Shown piece after piece: positions 30,769 through 39,164 of a DNA stretch of 43,165 nucleotides (its first letter is position 1; every line of letters begins with the position of its first letter). Below the pieces are notes generated by a model that saw nothing but the letters and a program-made list of their open reading frames with translations, had not been told where the DNA came from and searched no databases. The stretch spans positions 1 through 43,165 of the forward strand of contig JAGWYO010000012.1 in NCBI GenBank assembly GCA_018969355.1, given 5' to 3'. Source of the DNA: Actinomycetales bacterium. GTDB taxonomy: Bacteria; Actinomycetota; Actinomycetes; Nanopelagicales; Nanopelagicaceae. Position numbers and translations under genes: made by a program.

Positions 30769-31662
30769 ATGACACTCATAGTCGATTTAGGCCAGTCTGG
30801 CTCCAGAGTGCGAATTGATGGTAAGCAGATTGATTCAAATCGAGGCAAACTCAACGGTGAGTCAGTTATTGATTCTCTTCGGGCGATATTTCAACAACTG
30901 CCTAAAACTCATCTAGATATCGCAGCTCTTGCCTGCACAGGCTTTAATGGTGACGTTAGTGATCCACAACCCTTTCTTAGGCTATGTAATGAGTTCTTTG
31001 GAACAACAAAAGTTGCGCTAATTGACGATGGCTTAGCTGGATTTGTTGGTGCTCTTGGTGGCAGTAACGGCGTAGTGCTCTCAATTGGTGGCGGCGTTGT
31101 GAGTGTAGGTGGAAAGAATTCGCACTTTGCACATCGCGATGGACTAGGCAGCACCTTTGGTGATGAAGGTGGCGGTTTTTGGCTGGGAAAATTGGGACTT
31201 ACGAGAGCATTAGGAGTTCGCCAAGGCCGTGGGAATGATCAAGTTTTACTCAATGCATTTAAGGAGCAAGTCGCTGCATTTGATGCACTTAAGGTGAAGA
31301 ATGCATCCGATGCTTCTACTCTTGCAATCAAATCAGCACAGGTTCTTCTTGCCGCAGCAGATGCTGGAAGCCCCACTGCAATTGCAATTCGCAACGAAGG
31401 AGCAGCGTTATTAGCCCAGACGGTTATTGCAACATGGTTAGGTGCTGGTGGATCTCTAGAGGATTCGCCAGAGATTGCAATTCAAGGTGGTCCATCTAAG
31501 AATTCTGCGTACGTGAGCGCCATACAGAGCAATATTTCTCATTCACTTACTGAAGCCAAGTTCGTAAGTGCACGTGGTGATAATTTAGATGGAGCGCTCT
31601 GGATTGCACATCACATGCCTCATGATGCCGAGCCATTACTGCGCTGGGCTAGTAAATCCTAA
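30769..31662 (+). CDS. BadF/BadG-type ATPase: N-acetylglucosamine kinase candidate
   Basis: This 297-residue ASKHA-fold kinase has a phosphate-1 loop IVDLGQSGSRVRIDG, LACTGFNGDV, GVVLSIGGGVVSVGG, GDEGGGFWLGKLGL and the adenosine part IAIQGGPSKNSAYVSAI. It is the right length for GlcNAc kinases of the BadF family. I start at ATG 30769, where the catalytic fold begins. The longer frame from 30640 would overlap the divergent SIS gene. With nagA and the SIS protein it would take GlcNAc to fructose-6-phosphate. It is followed 2 nt later by a small membrane-anchored protein gene. Confidence 0.87.
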   Translation: MTLIVDLGQSGSRVRIDGKQIDSNRGKLNGESVIDSLRAIFQQLPKTHLDIAALACTGFNGDVSDPQPFLRLCNEFFGTTKVALIDDGLAGFVGALGGSNGVVLSIGGGVVSVGGKNSHFAHRDGLGSTFGDEGGGFWLGKLGLTRALGVRQGRGNDQVLLNAFKEQVAAFDALKVKNASDASTLAIKSAQVLLAAADAGSPTAIAIRNEGAALLAQTVIATWLGAGGSLEDSPEIAIQGGPSKNSAYVSAIQSNISHSLTEAKFVSARGDNLDGALWIAHHMPHDAEPLLRWASKS

Positions 31663-31664
31663 TC

Positions 31665-32111
31665 ATGAAGAATTTTCGACACTATCGATCCTCAAAAGGC
31701 TGGATCGTCCTGCTTGCAACAGTAGTTGGACTTAGTTATGGAGGTTACACATTCATACATCGCGCCGTCACATCTCAGGTGTATGTAACAAATTGCGGGA
31801 TTCAAGACTATAAGCCCACAACAATCATCAAATTCTGCGCAGATGCTGGTGTTGGAATCGGTGCAATTAAGTGGAATTCTTGGAATACTGACGGCGCAAC
31901 AGGCGAAGGCACCTATCAAATTAATGATTGTTCACCGAGCTGCGTTGAGGGTAAGCAACATTATGCCAATGTCACCATTGAGTTGAGCAAATCCAAGATA
32001 ATTAATGGAAAGCCCACACTTACCTATGTAAAAGTCATAACTAAAGATGGCAAGAATCTACCTTTAAGTGATTCACCTACTGATTCTTGGCCGATGGAAC
32101 TGGCCGGTTAA
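31665..32111 (+). CDS. Small membrane-anchored or secreted protein of unknown function
   Basis: I do not recognise this 148-residue protein. A basic N-terminus (KNFRHYRSSKG) is followed by one hydrophobic segment (about residues 12-32, WIVLLATVVGLSYGGYTFI), consistent with a signal anchor. The outer part contains four Cys (TNCGIQ, IKFCADAGVGIG, INDCSPSC), likely forming disulfides outside the cell, and the segment IKWNSWNTDGATGEGTY. It starts 2 nt after the kinase stop, so it is cotranscribed with GlcNAc metabolism. Its stop shares TTAA with the convergent CoA-transferase gene. Confidence 0.75.
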   Translation: MKNFRHYRSSKGWIVLLATVVGLSYGGYTFIHRAVTSQVYVTNCGIQDYKPTTIIKFCADAGVGIGAIKWNSWNTDGATGEGTYQINDCSPSCVEGKQHYANVTIELSKSKIINGKPTLTYVKVITKDGKNLPLSDSPTDSWPMELAG

Positions 32112-33337
32112 AGCAGTCCGAATTCCCCAGCTTTGGAAATTAACTCTTCTCTCACACTTGGGTGAGCAGCATTGTGAATAATATTTATGGCTTGATCATT
32201 TTGTGAGTGACCAAAGCAAGCAGCAACTCCTTGTTCGGTGACCACGTAAGAGTGTTGAAAATGCGTGATATTGCTTTGAAGCCTAGGGACAATTGTTGAA
32301 AGATTAGCCTTGGGATGCCAAGAAGGTAGTGCAACAAAAGATTGACCACCACGGCTATGCAGGGCACCCACTATGAAATCTGTTGAGCCACCAAAACCAC
32401 TATAGATTTTTCCCCTCACGTGGCTGGCATTTGCTTGATCGAAAAGATCTACTTCTAGAGCACTGTTTATCGATGTCATCTGTGCCTGACGTGCAATTTG
32501 TGAAGGATCATTAGTTCTCTCAGTCCGCAGCATGCGCACTTTCTTATTCAAGTTCAACCACTCATAGAGCTCTTGACTACCAAAAATGAATGATGCTGTT
32601 ATTAGAATCTCATCATCAAGACAACCTGCTTTTGAAAGTTCTAGAACTCCGTCAGAGAACATCTCAGTCCAAATGCGCAGCCCTTTGCGATCTTTCAATG
32701 CCATCAGGACAGCATCAGGTACTCCCCCAATGCCTAACTGCAATGTCGAATTATCTGAAATCAAACTAGCAATCCGGTTGCCGATTTCTGCTTGGATATC
32801 AGTGACGGGCGTGAGAGGTTTTTCTTGTAGAGGCTCATCTACTTCCACTAAATAATCTATTTCACTCTCATAAATCTGCGCATCACCATAGGTGTAAGGC
32901 ATCTGCTTATTGGCTTGGGCTATTACTAGTCCACCATGTGCACGTGCCGTTTCAATAGCCCGAGGCAAGATGTTTACCTCAGTACCTAGGCTTACGGTGT
33001 CAAAACGCGGTTGCGAAGTATGCAAAAGCACAACATCTGGACGATAAAAATTGCGGATTAATACCGGTAACAATGATAAGCGGCACGGTATGTATTCAAG
33101 TCTTGGATGATTTCGCATCGCAGGACCAACAAATGCTGTTTCATAAGTAACTCCTTCGCGATCAGGAATTCCTGTTCCGTGTGCATTGAGCATATGGAGT
33201 TTAAACTCTGGAATAACTACATCGGCAACCTTTAGAAGGGTCCGAGGTGATGAGAAATTACCTGATGCGATAATTCGAGGATTACTCGGGAGTGCGGCGA
33301 GAATGCTTTTAAGTTGCTCAGTATTAATTACTCGCAT
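32108..33337 (-). CDS. Acetyl-CoA hydrolase/transferase family CoA-transferase
   Basis: This 409-residue enzyme resembles 4-hydroxybutyrate/acetate CoA-transferases. Family segments are LHMLNAHGTGIPDREG, VLLHTSQPRFDTVSLGTEVN, LQLGIGGVPDAVLMAL, MFSDGVLELSKAG (region of the catalytic Glu), IYSGFGGSTDFIVGA and YVVTEQGVAACFGHSQNDQA. The acyl substrate cannot be told. TAGAAT (33349-33344) lies 6 nt before ATG 33337, a leaderless promoter that sits across the end of the upstream exporter gene. Confidence 0.87.
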   Translation of the reverse strand: MRVINTEQLKSILAALPSNPRIIASGNFSSPRTLLKVADVVIPEFKLHMLNAHGTGIPDREGVTYETAFVGPAMRNHPRLEYIPCRLSLLPVLIRNFYRPDVVLLHTSQPRFDTVSLGTEVNILPRAIETARAHGGLVIAQANKQMPYTYGDAQIYESEIDYLVEVDEPLQEKPLTPVTDIQAEIGNRIASLISDNSTLQLGIGGVPDAVLMALKDRKGLRIWTEMFSDGVLELSKAGCLDDEILITASFIFGSQELYEWLNLNKKVRMLRTERTNDPSQIARQAQMTSINSALEVDLFDQANASHVRGKIYSGFGGSTDFIVGALHSRGGQSFVALPSWHPKANLSTIVPRLQSNITHFQHSYVVTEQGVAACFGHSQNDQAINIIHNAAHPSVREELISKAGEFGLL

Positions 33338-33343
33338 GCATAC

Positions 33344-33349
33344 ATTCTA
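33344..33349 (-). promoter_or_regulatory. Leaderless -10 before the CoA-transferase gene
   Basis: TAGAAT on the minus strand is followed by 6 nt and ATG 33337. It lies just past the stop of the LysE-family gene (33355), so any -35 would be inside that gene. Confidence 0.45.
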
Positions 33350-33354
33350 TTGTA

Positions 33355-33990
33355 TTAGCGCGGTGAAGTAAGCAAGAGTGTTGCTGCTAGAAATAGAATC
33401 CCAAACGCTGAAAATGCAGTTAAGCCTCTGCGCACCTTTGGTCTAGCCAAAATAGTGGTAGCCCTCCCGATTATTGAAATGAGAAATGAATACCATGATG
33501 CAGATGTGATGGCTTGCACAATAGAAAGTAGAAAAATTCCCCATCCTAAAGTGAAATCTTGAGGCACAAATTGCGGGATAAATGCCACGGCAAACACTGC
33601 TGCTTTAACATTTGTCAGATTAGTTAAAAGTCCCAACCGAAATGCTGGACCTAAACCAGTCTTTGCTGATCCTTCATAGTCAAATTTCCCGAATTCATGG
33701 CGCAATGTCCAAAGAGTTTGCAGAGAAAGAAAAGTTAAAAATCCAACTCCTGTGTATTTAAGTACCGTATACGCTGTGTGGGAATGGGCAAAGATTTGAG
33801 ATAAACCAATTGCAGATGCAGCCCCCCAGAAAATTAATGCGGTACTTGTGCCAAGCAGAGTTGTGTATGCAGTTTTAGTGCCACCAATGATTGCTTGCCG
33901 CAAAATCATGGCAACGGTTTGGCCTGGAACGATTGCCAGTAAAAGAGCGGTCAGCACAAAGGCTGGAAGGACATGCGCAAAATTAACCAT
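33355..33990 (-). CDS. LysE/RhtB family amino-acid exporter
   Basis: This 211-residue membrane protein has about six membrane segments and the family start FVLTALLLAIVPGQTVAMILRQAIIGG, followed by LGLLTNLTNVKAAVFAVAFIPQFV. It would export an amino acid or related compound. The ATG at 33990 is only 3 nt after the mature 3' end of tRNA-Glu on the same strand. Separate promoter signals are not visible, so it probably relies on transcription through the tRNA. Internal GTG codons in the first segment are possible alternatives. Confidence 0.88.
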   Translation of the reverse strand: MVNFAHVLPAFVLTALLLAIVPGQTVAMILRQAIIGGTKTAYTTLLGTSTALIFWGAASAIGLSQIFAHSHTAYTVLKYTGVGFLTFLSLQTLWTLRHEFGKFDYEGSAKTGLGPAFRLGLLTNLTNVKAAVFAVAFIPQFVPQDFTLGWGIFLLSIVQAITSASWYSFLISIIGRATTILARPKVRRGLTAFSAFGILFLAATLLLTSPR

Positions 33991-33993
33991 ACG

Positions 33994-34066
33994 TAGCCCC
34001 GACGGGATTCGAACCCGCGTAGCTGGCTTGAGAAGCCAGAGTCCTAGGCCGCTAGACGACGGGGCC
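33994..34066 (-). tRNA. tRNA-Glu (anticodon CTC)
   Basis: A 73-nt cloverleaf on the minus strand: acceptor GGCCCCG paired with CGGGGCT (a G-U first pair, as in other actinobacterial tRNA-Glu), anticodon stem CTGGC/GCCAG with loop TTCTCAA (CTC), and T-arm GCGGG-TTCGAAT-CCCGT. CCA is not encoded. It lies 29 nt behind tRNA-Gln and directly before a LysE-family gene. Confidence 0.95.
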
Positions 34067-34095
34067 CTAGTGTTTGCAAATAAATCTTTACATCG

Positions 34096-34167
34096 CTGGG
34101 GTACCAGGACTCGAACCTAGACTTACTGAACCAGAATCAGCAGGGCTGCCAATTACCCCATACCCCA
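34096..34167 (-). tRNA. tRNA-Gln (anticodon CTG)
   Basis: A 72-nt cloverleaf on the minus strand: acceptor TGGGGTA paired with TACCCCA, discriminator G, anticodon stem GCTGA/TCAGT with loop TTCTGGT (CTG), and T-arm CTAGG-TTCGAGT-CCTGG. CCA is not encoded. It is 31 nt downstream of gltX, whose product, if non-discriminating, would charge this tRNA with glutamate. Confidence 0.95.
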
Positions 34168-34198
34168 AAAACAGCAGGAGCAAAGAATACCAAAGGAT

Positions 34199-35656
34199 TT
34201 AGAGATCTAACCCCGCGCGAATACGGGCCAATGAAGCCTCTTTGCCAAGTAATTCCATAGATTCAAATAACGGTGGTGAAATCGTGCTCCCTGTTGTTGC
34301 AATGCGTACTGCACCAAATGCAATACGTGGTTTCAATCCCAACTCTTGAATCAAAGATGAACGCAGTGCAGCCTCAATACTCTCATGTGTCCAGGTTGCT
34401 AACGGTTCTAACTCTTTAAGTGAGCGCTGTAATACCTGCTTTGAGGCATCATCAGTAATCTTTGCAACACTATCTGCCTCAACAGCAAAGTTTTTAACAA
34501 AAAGGAATCTCAGCATTGCTGGGACTTCACTGAGCATGATGATTCGCTCCTGGATTAATGGCAGAGCTTGCTTAACAAGTGCTATTTCATCCGCACTTCC
34601 TGAAATAACTCCGGCCTTAGTCAAAAATGGTAGTGACCAATCTAGGAATTCATCAATAGTCAAGGCGCGGATCTTGTCACCATTGATTGCTTCTAGCTTT
34701 TTCATATCAAAGCGAGCAGGTGAGGAGTGAACCTTCTCAACAGCGAAAAGCTCAGTGAGCTCCTTCATTGTTACATTCTCACGATCATCCCCCGGTGACC
34801 AACCTAGTAGGGCTAGGTAATTACAGATAGCCTCAGGCAAGAAGCCTTTATCTCGATACCACGCAATCGATACTTCACCATTTCGCTTTGAAAGCTTTGC
34901 ATTGTCTTGGCCCATCACAAATGGCAAGTGAGCAAAAACTGGATAATCCTCTAGGGATAAGCCCATTGCTTGATACACACGGATCTGACGTGGTGTGGAA
35001 GAGAGTAGATCTTCACCGCGCAAGATATGTGTGACTTTCATTAATACATCATCTACTGCAACGGCTAATGTGTAGAGAGGTGAGCCATCTGCGCGTGCTA
35101 AGACAAAGTCAGGGACGAATTTGTGGTCAAAGGAGACATCTCCGCGGATTAAGTCATTAAAAGTTGTGCTTCCATCAGGCATGCGCATACGCACCACAGG
35201 CAAGCGTCCTTCTGCCTTATATGCAGCAATTTGATCTGGTGTTAAATCACGGCAGTGACCGTTATAGCCCGGTGCAACATTTGCTGCGCGCTGTGCTTCA
35301 CGTACTGCTTCTAACTCATCAGCTGAGCAGTAGCAGTGATAGGCATCCTTTTGATCCAGAAACTTCTGTGCCCACTCAGCATAAATGCCTAAACGCTGTG
35401 ACTGTAAGTAAGGGCCATTATCGCCACCCACCTCAGGACCCTCATCCCAGTTCAGTCCAAGCCATTTCAACGTCTCGATGGCAGCTTGAATATATTCATC
35501 TGTAACGCGGGTGGTGTCCGTATCTTCAATTCTAAATAGGAATGTTCCACCTGTGTGGCGGGCATAGGCCCAGTCAAAGAGTGCAGTGCGGATATTGCCC
35601 ACATGCAAATCACCAGTTGGAGATGGTGCGAAACGGACCTTTACTTTTTTATTCAA
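34199..35656 (-). CDS. gltX: Glutamate-tRNA ligase
   Basis: This class I synthetase is 485 residues. The HIGH-type motif appears as PSPTGDLHVGNIRTALFDW (residues 11-29) and the KMSKS-type motif as KLSKRNG, with RIEDTDTTR and ILRGEDLLSSTPRQ between. The C-terminal anticodon-binding helices are present. Its ATG overlaps the stop of the FAH-family gene. Two of the tRNAs it may charge lie directly downstream on the same strand, a common actinobacterial arrangement. Without seeing GatCAB I cannot say whether it is discriminating. Confidence 0.97.
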   Translation of the reverse strand: MNKKVKVRFAPSPTGDLHVGNIRTALFDWAYARHTGGTFLFRIEDTDTTRVTDEYIQAAIETLKWLGLNWDEGPEVGGDNGPYLQSQRLGIYAEWAQKFLDQKDAYHCYCSADELEAVREAQRAANVAPGYNGHCRDLTPDQIAAYKAEGRLPVVRMRMPDGSTTFNDLIRGDVSFDHKFVPDFVLARADGSPLYTLAVAVDDVLMKVTHILRGEDLLSSTPRQIRVYQAMGLSLEDYPVFAHLPFVMGQDNAKLSKRNGEVSIAWYRDKGFLPEAICNYLALLGWSPGDDRENVTMKELTELFAVEKVHSSPARFDMKKLEAINGDKIRALTIDEFLDWSLPFLTKAGVISGSADEIALVKQALPLIQERIIMLSEVPAMLRFLFVKNFAVEADSVAKITDDASKQVLQRSLKELEPLATWTHESIEAALRSSLIQELGLKPRIAFGAVRIATTGSTISPPLFESMELLGKEASLARIRAGLDL

Positions 35657-36438
35657 TTCTTTCTCACTTTGTTAGTTAGTTCGCCTAAACCCTCAATAGC
35701 CATCGTTGCATCTGCCCCAGCAACCATGGGGCCAATTCCGGCTGGTGTGCCAGTCAAAATAATGTCACCTGGAAGCAAGGTCATAACACGTGAGACAAAG
35801 TTAATAATCTCTGGAGTTTTAAACATCATGTCACTCAATTGAGCTGACTGCTTCATCTCACCATTGACTGTTGCAGTAATCTTCTGAGTGCCGGGCATAA
35901 AATCAGTATCAATCCATGGGCCCAGTGGGCAGAAAGTGTCAAAGCCTTTTGCACGAGTCCACTGGCCATCTTTTTTCTGCAAATCTCGGGCAGTCACATC
36001 ATTTGCAATGGTGTAACCAAAGATCACATCATTCACGCGCTCTATAGGAACATCCTTACAAATGCGACCGATGACAATGGCTAACTCTGCCTCATGATCA
36101 ACTCGCTCTGACATCTCTGGCCAAATAATGGTGTCATGTGGACCTATGACAGAAGTGTTAGGTTTTAAAAAGATGATTGGTTCATCTGGCACAACCCCAC
36201 CCATTTCAGCTGCGTGATCGGCGTAGTTCTTGCCGATGCAAACAACCTTAGAGCGAGGAATAACTGGTGCCAAGAGCCGCACTTTCGAAACTGGAACTGT
36301 AGCTGCAGTCTTTTGAATCCCTGAATAAATGGGATCTCCGGTAATTACTGTGATTGTGGCATCATCTTCTAAAACACCAAAGAGCGGGTCGGTTCCCATC
36401 CCTGAGTCAGGACCTGGAGAAAAGCGGACAATGCGCAT
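35653..36438 (-). CDS. Fumarylacetoacetate hydrolase-family protein
   Basis: This 261-residue enzyme has the FAH fold signature KVVCIGKNYADHAAEMG, PIIFLKPNTSVIGPHD, ERVDHEAELAIVIGR (metal-binding Glu residues), GYTIANDVTARDLQ and the C-terminal LLPGDIILTGTPAGIGPM. Such proteins hydrolyse acylpyruvates or decarboxylate oxaloacetate. TAGAAT (36450-36445) lies 6 nt before ATG 36438, so the mRNA is probably leaderless. This gene then heads an operon with gltX and the tRNAs. Confidence 0.92.
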   Translation of the reverse strand: MRIVRFSPGPDSGMGTDPLFGVLEDDATITVITGDPIYSGIQKTAATVPVSKVRLLAPVIPRSKVVCIGKNYADHAAEMGGVVPDEPIIFLKPNTSVIGPHDTIIWPEMSERVDHEAELAIVIGRICKDVPIERVNDVIFGYTIANDVTARDLQKKDGQWTRAKGFDTFCPLGPWIDTDFMPGTQKITATVNGEMKQSAQLSDMMFKTPEIINFVSRVMTLLPGDIILTGTPAGIGPMVAGADATMAIEGLGELTNKVRKN

Positions 36439-36444
36439 TGGGAG

Positions 36445-36450
36445 ATTCTA
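36445..36450 (-). promoter_or_regulatory. Leaderless -10 before the FAH-family gene and gltX
   Basis: TAGAAT on the minus strand is followed by 6 nt and ATG 36438, with no ribosome site. It lies within 5 nt of the corC stop (36455), so promoter and preceding gene are nearly contiguous. Confidence 0.5.
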
Positions 36451-36454
36451 TCTC

Positions 36455-37732
36455 TTACTCGTGGTCTTCAATCTCTTTCTCAAGACGCTCGATTAACACG
36501 CTACTAATTCTTCGACGGCGGCCCAATGGGCGCTCTGAAGTGATGGACCAACCATGGAGTGAAACTGTTGATCCAGCAATTGGCACACGTCCAAGTTTTT
36601 GTGCCATTAATCCACCAATGGTATCTACATCCTCAAAATCAGATTCATTGATTTCAATCTTTAACTCATCTGCTAAATCTTCAATGTGAAGCGAGGCATT
36701 AGCGCGCGCTTTATCTGGTGTTAGCCAAGCAAAGGCATCTTCTCCGTCATCAAACTCATCTTCAATCTCACCCACGATTTCCTCGATGATGTCTTCAATG
36801 GTGATGATTCCAGCGGTTCCGCCGTATTCATCCACCACAACGGCTAAGTGAATCTGATTGCGCTGCATCTCTTTTAAGAGCTCATCTGCCATCTTGATTT
36901 CAGGAACAAAGGTGGCTGGGCGCATATGTTGTTCAATGTTCTCACTTTGTTCTGCCTCATGGTGATCAAGTGCGCGACGGGCTAAATCTTTAACGTAGAC
37001 AATTCCAATAATATTATCTGGACCAGTTCCGACTACGGGAATTCGTGAGAAACCAGAACGAAGGGCAAGAGAAAGACCTTGTCGCAAACTCTTATCTTTT
37101 TCAATCCAAACCATCTCTGTGCGAGGAACCATAAGTTCGCGTACCAATGTATCGCCCAGTTCAAATACTGAGTGAATCATTTCATGCTCATCAGATTCCA
37201 CAAGGCCGCGCTCATGAGCTTGATCTACTAGGTCGCGAAGCTCTGCCTCTGATGTAAATGGACCTGAACGAAAGCCTTTACCTGGAGTCAGCGCATTTCC
37301 AACCGCAATAAGAATCTTCGTTACTGGACCGAGGGCGAATGCAAGGCCATAGGCCACGATAATTCCATATCGCGCGTACTTATGAGGCTGTTGTTTGCCA
37401 AGAGTTCGAGGCCCAACACCCACTACCACATAAGAGAGCACAACCATGATTGCAACAGTTAATGCCATGGCTTGGGCGGATGAGTAATTGCGCAGCAAAA
37501 TAACAGCTAATAAAACTGTGGCAGTAAATTCACAGAGCTTTCGCACAAGAAGAATCACGTTGAGATATCTAGCTGGCTGAGCGCTGTATTTGCGCAGCAG
37601 CATTCCCCCACGTTTGCCTTCTAACTCTTCAACAACAATGCGAGAAATAGATGTAAGAGCAGATTCAGATGCAGCTAAAAATCCTGCAAAAGCCAACAAT
37701 ACAACGATGCTAGCAATAGTTATCGGACTCAT
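36455..37732 (-). CDS. CNNM/CorC-type transmembrane protein with CBS domains
   Basis: This 425-residue protein belongs to the HlyC/CorC-like family, linked to magnesium or cobalt efflux. Order: membrane DUF21 domain (residues 1-180, about four segments), a CBS pair (PRTEMVWIEKDKSLRQGLSLALRSGFSRIPVVG; ELLKEMQRNQIHLAVVVDEYGGTAGIITIEDIIEEIVGEIEDE) and a C-terminal CorC domain. I start at ATG 37732, overlapping the ybeY stop (ATGA). It follows phoH and ybeY as in many actinobacteria. Confidence 0.93.
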   Translation of the reverse strand: MSPITIASIVVLLAFAGFLAASESALTSISRIVVEELEGKRGGMLLRKYSAQPARYLNVILLVRKLCEFTATVLLAVILLRNYSSAQAMALTVAIMVVLSYVVVGVGPRTLGKQQPHKYARYGIIVAYGLAFALGPVTKILIAVGNALTPGKGFRSGPFTSEAELRDLVDQAHERGLVESDEHEMIHSVFELGDTLVRELMVPRTEMVWIEKDKSLRQGLSLALRSGFSRIPVVGTGPDNIIGIVYVKDLARRALDHHEAEQSENIEQHMRPATFVPEIKMADELLKEMQRNQIHLAVVVDEYGGTAGIITIEDIIEEIVGEIEDEFDDGEDAFAWLTPDKARANASLHIEDLADELKIEINESDFEDVDTIGGLMAQKLGRVPIAGSTVSLHGWSITSERPLGRRRRISSVLIERLEKEIEDHE

Positions 37733-38166
37733 TGAGTTTGCTTCCACTTTTCTACGATTTGTTCTTGCAGGGCAAACATAATCTTTTCTTCTTCTGGTTG
37801 TGCATGGTCGTAGCCAATTATATGCAATAAACCATGTGTGGCGAGAATGTAAATCTCATGCTCAGTCGAATGTCCAGCAGCTAACGCTTGCGCTGCCGCA
37901 AAAGTTGGACTCATCATGATGTCGCCAAGTGTGACGATTTCACCTTCATTTTCTGGCATATCCATGGGGAATGAGAGAACATCTGTGCTTCCAGGTTCAT
38001 CCATCCATTTCATATGAAGCTCAGTCATGAACTCATCATCAATAAAGCCAAGGTTGAGATCGCACTCAGGATTGAGTTTTAACTCACCCATGGCAAAAGT
38101 TAGCAATGAGATTACCTCTGCCGTTGGGACTAACTGCCCCGAACTATTTGTAACTTCGATTGTCAT
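37729..38166 (-). CDS. ybeY: Endoribonuclease YbeY (rRNA maturation)
   Basis: This 145-residue zinc protein has the signature HGLLHIIGYDHAQPEEEKIMF with three His metal ligands, plus DVLSFPMDMPENEGE and LGDIMMSP. It acts in 16S rRNA processing and ribosome quality control. Its ATG directly follows the phoH stop and its stop overlaps corC. Confidence 0.95.
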   Translation of the reverse strand: MTIEVTNSSGQLVPTAEVISLLTFAMGELKLNPECDLNLGFIDDEFMTELHMKWMDEPGSTDVLSFPMDMPENEGEIVTLGDIMMSPTFAAAQALAAGHSTEHEIYILATHGLLHIIGYDHAQPEEEKIMFALQEQIVEKWKQTQ

Positions 38167-39147
38167 CTATTTGCGAATCGGACGAAGGGCTTGCTTGGCC
38201 TCATCGAAATTATCATACGCCTTTACGATGTCGCCAATTAAGCGGTGTCGAACAACATCTTCTGCTGTGAGTTCCAAGAAGGCTATGTCATCAATACCTT
38301 TCAAGATATCTCTAACAATTCGAAGGCCTGAATGCTGACCATGAGGGAGATCAATCTGAGTAACATCACCAGTAATAACCATCTTTGAACCAAAGCCAAG
38401 GCGCGTTAAGAACATCTTCATCTGCTCAGGAGTTGTGTTTTGTGCTTCATCTAAAATGATAAAAGCATCGTTGAGTGTGCGACCACGCATATAAGCAAGA
38501 GGTGCTACTTCAATGATTCCGTTCGACATCATGCGTGGAATAGATTCAATATCAATCATGTCGTGAAGTGCGTCAAAGAGAGGGCGTAAATACGGGTCAA
38601 TTTTCTCATTGAGAGTTCCTGGCAAGAAACCTAGGTGCTCGCCTGCTTCAACCGCAGGGCGCGTAAGAATGATGCGATTAACTTTCTTAGCTTGCAGCGC
38701 AGAAACCGCCTTTGCCATCGCTAGATAAGTCTTACCTGTTCCAGCTGGACCAATACCAAAAGTGATTGTGTGATCTTCAATTGCATCCACATAACGCTTT
38801 TGATTAGCAGTCTTAGGTCGAATGGAGCGGCCACGGTTACTAACAATGTTGAGAGATAAAACTTCTGCTGGGTGATCCACTGGCTTGCTCTCAAGCATTG
38901 CAATTGAGCGTGTAACAGAGTCAACGGTGAGGACATTTCCTGAGCGGATAACAACCATGAGTTCGCCGAAGAGATTTTCAAGGGTAAGGCAATCAATATG
39001 TGGGCCGCGCAAAGTAATTTCATTACCGCGAACGGTGATATTTACTGAAGGAAAGGCTGCTTCAACAATGCGAAGGTTGTCATCATGTGGTCCGATCAGA
39101 GCAACCATGGGAATAGCCGTTGGGACTGTGATGAGTATGCGTTCCAT
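38167..39147 (-). CDS. phoH: PhoH-family ATPase
   Basis: This 326-residue P-loop protein has FGIGPAGTGKTYLAMAKAVSAL (Walker A), AFIILDEAQNTTPEQMKMFLTRLGFGSKMVITGDVTQIDLP split across residues about 225-270 (Walker B and following helicase-like part), and an N-terminal KH-like region. PhoH proteins are linked to RNA metabolism. ATG 39147 is chosen; TTG 39156 is an alternative. A TAGATT hexamer is 8 nt before the ATG, so the start may be leaderless, but it lies only a few bases after the HIT stop. Confidence 0.93.
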   Translation of the reverse strand: MERILITVPTAIPMVALIGPHDDNLRIVEAAFPSVNITVRGNEITLRGPHIDCLTLENLFGELMVVIRSGNVLTVDSVTRSIAMLESKPVDHPAEVLSLNIVSNRGRSIRPKTANQKRYVDAIEDHTITFGIGPAGTGKTYLAMAKAVSALQAKKVNRIILTRPAVEAGEHLGFLPGTLNEKIDPYLRPLFDALHDMIDIESIPRMMSNGIIEVAPLAYMRGRTLNDAFIILDEAQNTTPEQMKMFLTRLGFGSKMVITGDVTQIDLPHGQHSGLRIVRDILKGIDDIAFLELTAEDVVRHRLIGDIVKAYDNFDEAKQALRPIRK

Positions 39148-39164
39148 TAATGCCAAATCTATCT

